Source: JBBKWU01 sp037969035 (GTDB lineage Bacteria > Pseudomonadota > Alphaproteobacteria > Micavibrionales > Micavibrionaceae). From it: a DNA stretch of 64,000 nucleotides. A program made the position numbers and the translations under genes. Every line of letters starts with the position of its first letter. Within the stretch, counting starts at the first letter, position 1. Below the pieces are notes generated by a model that did not search any database, was not told the origin of the DNA, and saw nothing but the letters and a program-made list of their open reading frames with translations. Where the stretch lies: the NCBI GenBank assembly GCA_037969035.1, contig JBBKWU010000010.1, positions 1 to 64,000 on the forward strand. Direction: 5' to 3'. Below, one piece after another: positions 1 to 6,219 of the stretch.

Positions 1-38
1 CTGATAATTTGTTCAGGCTTGAAATGCTTTCTGGCCAT
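1..38 (-). CDS. IS3-family transposase OrfA, N-terminal fragment (runs off window)
   Basis: The first 12 codons read MARKHFKPEQII, which matches the start of OrfA (the helix-turn-helix subunit) of many IS3-family elements. A very good ribosome-binding site (AGGAGG, about 7 nt upstream) precedes the ATG at 38-36. The rest of orfA and all of orfB lie outside the window to the left. About 80 bp upstream of the ATG the sequence changes abruptly from the coding frame of the neighbouring ATPase to an end starting TGTCCCGCCCCC, which has the 5'-TG of IS3 ends. The family call rests on only 12 residues, but they are distinctive. Confidence 0.7.
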   Translation of the reverse strand, partial: MARKHFKPEQII

Positions 39-118
39 ACTTTATTCCTCCTATATGTGTCCAATTATATCTAGCACTACAACGGCTAAATCTGGACTCC
101 TTTATAGGGGGCGGGACA
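1..118 (-). mobile_element. Right-hand end of an IS3-family insertion sequence
   Basis: On the minus strand the element starts at position 118 with TGTCCCGCCCCC, taken as its terminal inverted repeat. A short leader follows, then the orfA start at 38. The boundary is placed where the reading frame of the host ATPase gene breaks down: after E-L-S-D the frame reads C-P-A-P-Y-K-G-V-Q-I and stops. The other end, its inverted repeat and the target duplication lie outside the window, so the exact edge is uncertain by a few bases. Confidence 0.65.
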
Positions 119-670
119 ATCGCTTAACTCGGTTGCTGAATATATTTCACCGCCGTCTATTCCGCTTACCTCAACTTGACAACTTGAAACGGAAAGCTTT
201 CTATGGATCAATACCTTTTCCCATATAAAACTTAATTTATCTAAGACCGTTTCTGGTGCTGGAATATTTGGGTTAACTAGACTTTCACTCCTGTATTTAG
301 TCGCTATTTCATAGTCTTCAGAAAACAAAACCTTTAACAGTTTATCATAGTCACTCATCAATTGAGTGACCATTTGCTTTTGATCCCCTCCGTATCTGGA
401 TATTTTATTTGCAGATGTATGTCTTCTATGACCATACAGAAGCTCACTTATAGCGGCCTGTAAATTAATCGGGCTGGTATTGTCGTTAAAGTGCAAGTTT
501 TTTTGAGCAGGAATTCTATGGCAATCTTTTAAGGCAACATCTATTAAACAGCCTAATCTAGATTTTCCGCTTCCGTTTGCTCCGATAATAACAGTAATCG
601 TACCTGATTTTAAATCTAGTGGTATTGAATTGCCATTGATCGAGGGAACATCGACATGATGAGCTGTCAT
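119..670 (-). pseudogene. P-loop ATPase (ABC/SMC-like), interrupted by an IS element
   Basis: The N-terminal 184 residues of an ATP-binding protein are present. The Walker A motif GANGSGKS is at residues 30-37, just after a short beta-strand-rich start, as in ABC/SMC/RecF-type ATPases. The sequence ends at E-L-S-D, where such proteins usually continue into an L-S-x-G-E type signature, the Walker B and the H-loop. Those parts would lie beyond the inserted IS. The ORF with its IS-derived tail is 194 codons (86-670). A strong ribosome-binding site (AAAGGAG) precedes the ATG, 36 bp after the stop of the HTH gene, so the two are probably co-transcribed. The early HRIPAQKNL-type segment reminds me of ATPases encoded beside DUF4435 nucleases in defence loci, but this is a recollection, not a demonstrated match. 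The gene is probably inactive. Confidence 0.6.
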
Positions 671-706
671 AAATAATCTCCTTTAAATAATGCACTAATA
701 AACGAT

Positions 707-1063
707 TTATATAACTTTCTCAACCCCATACGCTTTCCAGTATAGCTTAGCATTCCATATGGCTTGCTCGATGCTTTCAAAGCCCTCAGCCATGTGAGTA
801 TTGATAAACTTCCAATGTGTCTCGTTCTCGGGCGTGCCGTAGAGCCAGTTTTTAATTTTGCTTATCATCCAACGGTTTTTATTACCCTGCCCTTTACGGC
901 GTGGTTCTGGCTCTGGAAGGTGCCCTCTCAAGTGCCAATTCGACAGGTTCTGATGTGATACACCCAAAATGTCTGCGAGCTCTCTGGTTGTGACCGTGCC
1001 CCACGAGGGGCGCTTTTCTAAACTTAACCAATCTGCGTTGGCTGCGATTTCTTCTTTGTTCAT
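707..1063 (-). CDS. Small helix-turn-helix protein (AlpA/excisionase-like)
   Basis: This is a 118-aa protein with a helix-turn-helix near residues 24-48 (TTRELADILGVSHQNLSNWH), followed by a basic stretch EPRRKGQGNKNRW. That layout is common in AlpA/Xis-type regulators and MerR-like excisionases of prophages and satellites. The ribosome-binding site is GAGGAAAA, 4-5 nt before the ATG. It lies between the replication protein gene (upstream, same strand) and the ATPase gene (downstream). In this setting it may control replication or excision genes. The C-terminal half (residues 75-118) is not recognised and is longer than in a minimal AlpA. Confidence 0.65.
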   Translation of the reverse strand: MNKEEIAANADWLSLEKRPSWGTVTTRELADILGVSHQNLSNWHLRGHLPEPEPRRKGQGNKNRWMISKIKNWLYGTPENETHWKFINTHMAEGFESIEQAIWNAKLYWKAYGVEKVI

Positions 1064-1081
1064 GTTGTTTTCCTCGTGGTG

Positions 1082-1155
1082 TGATGTACCCCTCTATCTT
1101 TATGTTTTTATTTTTATAATTAAAAAAATATATATAAAAGCTCGGGGGTACATCA
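1082..1155. repeat. Perfect 11-bp inverted repeat around a very AT-rich core; candidate origin or operator
   Basis: The arms TGATGTACCCC (1082-1092) and GGGGTACATCA (1145-1155) are perfect inverted copies separated by 52 bp that are almost all A and T. The structure fills the gap between the replication gene stop (1171) and the HTH start (1063). AT-rich cores flanked by inverted repeats are typical of origins unwound by SF3 helicases and of operators bound by dimeric regulators. It is not a standard terminator, because the spacer is too long. The function is inferred from position only. Confidence 0.45.
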
Positions 1156-1170
1156 TCATCCCATTATTGA

Positions 1171-3306
1171 TTAAAGCCCCATTAGGTTTGCTGCCTTATA
1201 CTGCTTGAAGGATATTCCGTCCCAGAACATACCGTCTGAAAGACGCTTTCTGGTTAGGCCAGTCTCCGCCTCAAAGCTTGTAGCAAAGACATTGCCCGAT
1301 AATGGTTTGTATCCCATCTCGCTCGCCCACTTTGAATAGCGGTGATAAAGCATATTGACCGATAGCCTCTGGTCGTCGCCCTCATCAAGGCATTCTTCAA
1401 CGAACTGTTTAATAAGGTTTGATTGGCTACAGAATTTCTCAGTGGCCTTAAGAACCGCACTTGGGGCTTGCAATCCGTCACTTTGGTATGCGTCATATGC
1501 ATCAAGCAAACGATTTAGAATGCCACTACCCTCCGCTCTCAGCTTATCCAACAGCGCTGGGTCACGTTCTTCTTTAGGTATGACCACATCAAAAGGCACA
1601 ATATTGACACGCCCTGTAAATGCTCCGCACGAACCATCAAAAACTGGCACGAAGTTGGAGGCCATGAAGATGACTGCGTTATTCTGAAACTCAAAATACT
1701 CCTGATGTAGAAAACGAGCCGTAATAGTGTCATTGCCGCTGAGTCTTTTGATTAAAGCCGTATCAAGAACAGCACCTGCCGATGTTTCGGATGTAACACA
1801 CAAACGCGCCCCTCGTAGCAATGCAATATCATTTGAAATGCTGCCAGAACCTTTTTTTATAAAGCTCTGCGGATCAAGCGTCACCGAATAAGCACTCATA
1901 ATATATGACATGATCTCAAGAAGTGTGCTTTTACCGTTTGCACCGCTTCCAACCCAGATAAAGAACGCTCTGAGGTTTGCATCACCTGACAGGGCATATC
2001 CCAATGTTTTCATCACGTAATTACGCGTTTGAGGCTCAGAAAAAATGCGCTCCATGAACGCATCAAAATGCGGGCATGTAGCATCGGCATCATACGATAC
2101 ATTAAATCGCTTGGTTACCAAGTAAGAGCCACCATGATCAACAATCTTGCGCGTATAGATATCCAAAACACCTTCTTTTGCTCCGACGAAGTTTTTGTGT
2201 TGATCAAGATCATTCACGAAAGTCAGAATAAGAGGGTGAGATTTAACCATATCGCGACAATTTTCTTGAAATGCCTTGGTTTTAAGCTTTCTCGCCACTT
2301 TTCTGGTGGAGTTGGCTTGTTTTTCGTCTTTTTGAACAGAAGCAATTTTTTCAAGTTCATTATGGGCTTGAGTTACAGCATTTTGAATTAAACGCTTTAC
2401 AGATAAGCCCTCAACATCCCTTGTCCAAACATCATTGTCATTAATGATAAAACCAAGCGCAGGAACATACCTGACTTGTCCTTCCCACTCTTTCGCCAAT
2501 CGATCTGCGAAGTCCTGCTCATTTGCGTAAACTGATATGTCTGATGGATCATATTTTGCAACACTCTTGGCAATAGAGCAGACCTCACTCTCTGGTAAAG
2601 GCTCAGGTAACGCAGCATTCATAGCCAAAAGATAATCTTCAATCTCATCTTGCTCCATACCTTTGCGGCGCATTGCACCTGCAATGGATGTTAAAGAATT
2701 ATTGCGGCTTCCTTCTGAAAGGAACGAAGATGCATTATTACGCTGCTGCTTTGATACGGGTACAGATTCATCACGCCGAAGAACGTCAATGAGCCACGCT
2801 GGGGCATCTGCAACAGGACTGTCATTTACTACTGTGTAAATCCCGTCTTTTGTTACAGAACCCGCAGAAACCACGTAACCACCTTCGCCACGGTAATCAA
2901 TACCTTCAAGCACACCTGCATCAACTGTCAGGCCACAATCATTGTAATTAAAATAGTAATGAAAGCCACCCGTTGGTGTTCTGACTGTAAATGTATCAGG
3001 TAATAATCCGTATTCAGCTTCAAGCTCTTTGAGGCTTTCTCCTCCTGATACGCCATTCTTGTTGTCGATATCCAGAACCAATAAATTACTGGCCTTTCCT
3101 GTAATAACGCCAACACCAGCGCCCCTATTTCCGCCTGACCAACGTAAATTGGCCTCACTGACACTTGTAATGGGATGATCGCCCCACTTATATCCATTGT
3201 GTGGCTTCTTGTCTTTTCCAACGGGAAAAATTGAGAAGCCTTGTTCTATCATGTGGTTAGCAAGTTCGTTTGAGTTTGGGCTTATGCCCTTTAGTTCTTG
3301 TGACAT
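1171..3306 (-). CDS. Prim-pol / SF3 helicase replication protein (D5-like primase-helicase)
   Basis: This 711-aa protein combines two activities needed to start replication of a mobile element. The N-terminal bifunctional primase-polymerase (archaeo-eukaryotic primase fold) shows the metal-binding LDIDNKNG (Asp 79 and 81) and the catalytic His at GFHYYF (about 116). The C-terminal superfamily 3 helicase shows Walker A GSGANGKST near residues 450-458 and the D5-type region that follows. The ribosome-binding site AAAGGA lies 8 nt before the ATG. Proteins of this architecture are carried by phages, P4-like satellites and replicating islands, and let them copy autonomously after excision. The gene is intact, so the element may still replicate. 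Confidence 0.88.
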   Translation of the reverse strand: MSQELKGISPNSNELANHMIEQGFSIFPVGKDKKPHNGYKWGDHPITSVSEANLRWSGGNRGAGVGVITGKASNLLVLDIDNKNGVSGGESLKELEAEYGLLPDTFTVRTPTGGFHYYFNYNDCGLTVDAGVLEGIDYRGEGGYVVSAGSVTKDGIYTVVNDSPVADAPAWLIDVLRRDESVPVSKQQRNNASSFLSEGSRNNSLTSIAGAMRRKGMEQDEIEDYLLAMNAALPEPLPESEVCSIAKSVAKYDPSDISVYANEQDFADRLAKEWEGQVRYVPALGFIINDNDVWTRDVEGLSVKRLIQNAVTQAHNELEKIASVQKDEKQANSTRKVARKLKTKAFQENCRDMVKSHPLILTFVNDLDQHKNFVGAKEGVLDIYTRKIVDHGGSYLVTKRFNVSYDADATCPHFDAFMERIFSEPQTRNYVMKTLGYALSGDANLRAFFIWVGSGANGKSTLLEIMSYIMSAYSVTLDPQSFIKKGSGSISNDIALLRGARLCVTSETSAGAVLDTALIKRLSGNDTITARFLHQEYFEFQNNAVIFMASNFVPVFDGSCGAFTGRVNIVPFDVVIPKEERDPALLDKLRAEGSGILNRLLDAYDAYQSDGLQAPSAVLKATEKFCSQSNLIKQFVEECLDEGDDQRLSVNMLYHRYSKWASEMGYKPLSGNVFATSFEAETGLTRKRLSDGMFWDGISFKQYKAANLMGL

Positions 3307-3390
3307 AGAATTGTCCTTTCATATCACGGTTGCGCCCAGTACCGCACTAGGCTCGAACCGTTAGTATGAATCAGCTAGTTTTCTGCTGCA

Positions 3391-3410
3391 GACAAAACCG
3401 GACAAAACCA
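3391..3410. repeat. Tandem 10-bp direct repeat upstream of the replication gene
   Basis: GACAAAACCG is followed directly by GACAAAACCA, and a third partial copy (AAAAACCA) comes next. The pair lies 85-105 bp upstream of the replication protein start, in the 127-bp gap before the 231-aa gene. Its phasing of about one helical turn is iteron-like, but two copies are few and it could be chance. Confidence 0.3.
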
Positions 3411-3433
3411 AAAAACCAATCTATTTCAATATC

Positions 3434-4129
3434 TTATGAATTTTTTGTTTCAAAATCATCAATTTTTCTATAGGCAGCCCTGTAATGTTTCAAAAATTCT
3501 ATTAATGCCCTACGTAAGGTTTTGTTTCTATCTGCCTCATTTTCTTCTTCTGAGGGAATTTCTCCAAGAACGGCTTCCTCACCGTCATTTGGGACTTCTA
3601 TGTGCTCTCTTATTTCCTCATGGTCAGCACCTAGCTCTTCACCATTGATAAGTTTATATAAACAAGGGACTAAGCCCTTTATATGCTCCAGAAAATACGG
3701 CTCTTCCTTTGTTCCATAAGGGTCAATCACGCTACCCGCACACATAAAGTATGCCGCAATTTCTGCATTGAGTTGAGCTTGATCTAACAACTTAGGCCTG
3801 CCGCCCTTATTGAGGTTTTGGGTGATTGGGTGAAATACATTAATGTTAACGTACTTTTCCTGCCTAGTAGCCCCCCCATAAGTATCGAGAAAGAAACACG
3901 CTGAAAGCTGTGATGCTTCAAAGTCGGCATCAAAACTCAACCATGCTTCACGCGGAATAGTCTCAAAGGGTGAGTTGGCTTCTTCTGCCTCTGTCATATC
4001 CTCATGAAGATAACGCCCTTCTGCTTCATATGTGCCATTACAAAGCTTTTGGAATAACGCAATTTCTTGCTTTTTTCCTTTCTCTTTTTTTATAGCATCG
4101 CTCAAAGTCAGTTTTGTATGTGTCGTCAT
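3434..4129 (-). CDS. Unknown 231-aa element protein, coupled to the integrase
   Basis: I do not recognise this protein. It is soluble, acidic (especially residues 165-205, rich in Glu) and has no signal peptide or clear catalytic motif. A central GGRPKLLDQAQLN segment looks like the DNA-binding-like entry of some terminase small subunits and regulators, but that is weak. Its ATG overlaps the integrase stop codon (ATGA-type overlap at 4126-4129), so its translation is probably coupled to that of the recombinase. That argues for a job in integration, excision or element maintenance. The gap after it (3307-3433) holds the short direct repeats. Confidence 0.6.
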   Translation of the reverse strand: MTTHTKLTLSDAIKKEKGKKQEIALFQKLCNGTYEAEGRYLHEDMTEAEEANSPFETIPREAWLSFDADFEASQLSACFFLDTYGGATRQEKYVNINVFHPITQNLNKGGRPKLLDQAQLNAEIAAYFMCAGSVIDPYGTKEEPYFLEHIKGLVPCLYKLINGEELGADHEEIREHIEVPNDGEEAVLGEIPSEEENEADRNKTLRRALIEFLKHYRAAYRKIDDFETKNS

Positions 4130-5112
4130 AATTTCCTCGCTATATCTTCTGGTTTAAGATGCGTGTATCGCTGCAACATAGCATAGCTTCTATGACCAGA
4201 AATCAAAGCCACTTCTGGTATTGATAATCCGCGCTCAAAAAATCGGCTAATGGCCTCATGCCTCAGATCATGGAAGCGAAACCCTAAAACTTGTGCCCTC
4301 GTCAAAACCCTATCCCACGACAAGCGCAAAGCATTGGGTGTAACAGGAAAAACATCACCATTTTCTTTAGGAGAAAGCCTTTTAAATAAGCGTATCGTCT
4401 TATCTGACAATGGGATGGTACGTGAATGGCCGTTTTTACTTCGAGTAATATGCAGCGTATGAGCTTCAAGACTAATATCCTCCCAACGCATATTTAAAAC
4501 CTCCGACTTTCTCATTGCCGTTCTCAATGCAATTTGAATGATAGGTTTTATGTAAGGATTTGAACAGCTTCGCGTACTTTTTAAAATTGAATAATACTCT
4601 TTCCAATGCAAACGTCTCTCTCGCCTATTATTAATTTTTGGCTTTATAACGGCTTTTACTGGATTGCTAGATATAGGGATACCCCATTCTGCTTTGGCTA
4701 TTTCAAAAGCATGCTGAAATATTCCCAATTCTCTGCATATTGTAGCTGGCTTAACATGTTTTAGACGTTGATCTCTATACTCACTGAAATGGTGGGGTTT
4801 TATACATGAAAGCTTTAAAGAGGATGTTTTTTGCTCTCGTTTCAAATAAACATTGATGTGCATTGTTTCACTTTGCTGGCACTTCTTCTTTGAAACGATT
4901 GTATCTCTATATCGCTCCAGTAATTCCCCCCATGTCATTTGTTCAAGAATATATGGGTCATAAAGGAAATCACGTCTATCAGCTTGTCCTTCTTTAAATC
5001 TAGCCCACTCCAACGCATCAGATTTTTTGAAAAAGCTTCTGCTGGTTGGTTTAAATCCTTTTCGTCTAATTTGGACTTGCCACTTGTTATTAATCTTTCT
5101 AATAGTCGCCAT
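4126..5112 (-). CDS. Tyrosine recombinase (phage-type integrase)
   Basis: This site-specific recombinase integrates the element into the adjacent tRNA gene. From the ATG at 5112 it has 328 residues. The N-terminal arm-binding part starts MATIRKINNKWQVQIRRKG, a core-binding domain follows, and then the catalytic domain with the full set of residues: Arg 201 (ALRTAMRKSE), Lys 226 (TRSKNGHSR), His 281/Arg 284 (FHDLRHE), His 307 (SGHRS) and nucleophile Tyr 316 (QRYTHL). A GTG start 12 nt upstream is possible, but the ATG has the better ribosome-binding site (GAGGTC). The gene begins 101 bp from the tRNA 3' end, the normal position for tRNA-targeting integrases. It looks intact. Confidence 0.93.
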   Translation of the reverse strand: MATIRKINNKWQVQIRRKGFKPTSRSFFKKSDALEWARFKEGQADRRDFLYDPYILEQMTWGELLERYRDTIVSKKKCQQSETMHINVYLKREQKTSSLKLSCIKPHHFSEYRDQRLKHVKPATICRELGIFQHAFEIAKAEWGIPISSNPVKAVIKPKINNRRERRLHWKEYYSILKSTRSCSNPYIKPIIQIALRTAMRKSEVLNMRWEDISLEAHTLHITRSKNGHSRTIPLSDKTIRLFKRLSPKENGDVFPVTPNALRLSWDRVLTRAQVLGFRFHDLRHEAISRFFERGLSIPEVALISGHRSYAMLQRYTHLKPEDIARKL

Positions 5113-5187
5113 TTTTGACCTCACTGTGAATATATTGTGAAGCTCAATAAAAATGATGATGTCGTGAAATTTTCTAATTCAGCGCTA

Positions 5188-5206
5188 AACGTTGGAATAC
5201 AACGTT
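5188..5206. repeat. Short inverted repeat next to the tRNA 3' end (possible integrase site)
   Basis: AACGTTG and CAACGTT form a perfect 7-bp inverted repeat with a 5-bp spacer, 7 bp from the tRNA 3' end on the element side. There is no T-run after it, so it is not a typical terminator. It could be a recombinase core or arm site. Confidence 0.3.
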
Positions 5207-5213
5207 CAAAGAA

Positions 5214-5290
5214 TGGTGGGCCTGGTCGGACTTGAACCAACGACCAATCCGTTATGAGCGGACTGCTCTAACCAGCTGAGCTACAGGCCC
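5214..5290 (-). tRNA. tRNA-Ile2 (anticodon CAT, lysidine type); integration target
   Basis: The minus strand folds as a complete 77-nt tRNA with encoded CCA. The acceptor stem is GGGCCTG with CAGGCCC, the D-arm has AGCTCAGCTGGTTAGAGC, the anticodon loop is CTCATAA and the T-loop is GTTCAAGTC. CAT could mean Met, but the CUCAUAA loop with the following TTGGTCGTTGGTTC matches the bacterial minor Ile2 tRNA, whose C34 becomes lysidine to read AUA. The integrase lies just beyond its 3' end, so this end served as the attachment site and was rebuilt by the incoming element. The second attachment copy is outside the window. Confidence 0.85.
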
Positions 5291-5359
5291 CCATAGGTCA
5301 TACGCCTTTATAAACCGAAAATGACGGAGAAATAAAGAGCTAACTTGTGGTTGGTTCAA

Positions 5360-6100
5360 TCAATTAGGGTCGTATGATCGTCCTGTTGAACGTACGAGTG
5401 GCCATTGGAAGTCATAATGAGTTTTAATTTCTTCCAAAACCTCAGCATTTGCCCACCCTTTGCCGTCATCGTCGGGAATGCGGGATGATCCAAATTCCTG
5501 CGTGACGCCATCACGCTGAATCAACGCAGAAACGACAGTTCCATCTGGCAATGCTTCGCTATAAACATTACTCTGCCTTGCATTAAATTGCTCAAGCACT
5601 TTAGAAAGGCTTAAAGGTGTATCTGGTTCATGGTCAATTGCGTTTTCAGGAATAATATTTGAATCTGGTTTTACGACCAGAGCTTGTTGCCCGTAAGGGC
5701 TTGTATAAAACGCCGCTACCACGCGATGTTCACCCCATATACGTTTCACAGAGTCGTTGTAATCATAAGGCATAACAAAACCGTTCAAGCCATCATCAAC
5801 ACAAACAACCAAATCTTCGTTGGCTGTCACGGTTTCCAGCGTAGAACTCCAGACCCCCATTAATTTTGATTGTAATTTATCGGTATATGCCGCTTCGTCT
5901 TCGGTGACGTTTGCGCAATGCGCGACGCTCTGGCTAAGGATTGCGTCCGTTTCAGTATGCCTATCAGGAACATCAAAAGCATAGACAACGCCGAAAACAG
6001 CGGCACCAATAGCAAGAAGAGCCATAGCACCTGCCACGCCTTCCGGACTTTGTTGTCCACCAATAAAAATGAAGCTTGATCCACCCGTATTGCCATGCAT
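5360..6100 (-). CDS. Unknown protein with one N-terminal membrane segment
   Basis: This is a 246-aa protein of unknown function. After a Gly-rich start it has one hydrophobic stretch at about residues 20-42 (GVAGAMALLAIGAAVFGVVY), then a soluble acidic domain, so it is probably anchored in the inner membrane with its bulk in the periplasm. There is a good ribosome-binding site (AGGAG) before the ATG. It lies downstream of rpoD on the same strand but beyond a strong terminator, so it is probably transcribed separately. The C-terminus (to residue 246) ends 69 bp from the tRNA. Confidence 0.55.
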   Translation of the reverse strand: MHGNTGGSSFIFIGGQQSPEGVAGAMALLAIGAAVFGVVYAFDVPDRHTETDAILSQSVAHCANVTEDEAAYTDKLQSKLMGVWSSTLETVTANEDLVVCVDDGLNGFVMPYDYNDSVKRIWGEHRVVAAFYTSPYGQQALVVKPDSNIIPENAIDHEPDTPLSLSKVLEQFNARQSNVYSEALPDGTVVSALIQRDGVTQEFGSSRIPDDDGKGWANAEVLEEIKTHYDFQWPLVRSTGRSYDPN

Positions 6101-6158
6101 AACATTATCTCCTGTAACAAAGAATTAATTTAACATAATGCATGGTGTGGGGTCAAAT

Positions 6159-6193
6159 AAAAAGCTTGAGTTCAATGTATACTCAAGCTTTTT
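6159..6193 (-). terminator. Strong terminator after rpoD (symmetrical)
   Basis: A perfect 13-bp inverted repeat (AAAAAGCTTGAGT / ACTCAAGCTTTTT) with a 9-nt loop lies 27 bp after the rpoD stop. It has T-runs on both strands, so it can work in either direction. Confidence 0.85.
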
Positions 6194-6219
6194 AAAAAAT
6201 TCAGGGGTGCAGCAGAGGC

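Noticed and set aside
3335..3370. T-loop-like sequence (reverse of ACGGTTCGAGCC) suggesting a tRNA remnant
   Set aside because: No acceptor, D or anticodon stem can be built around it.
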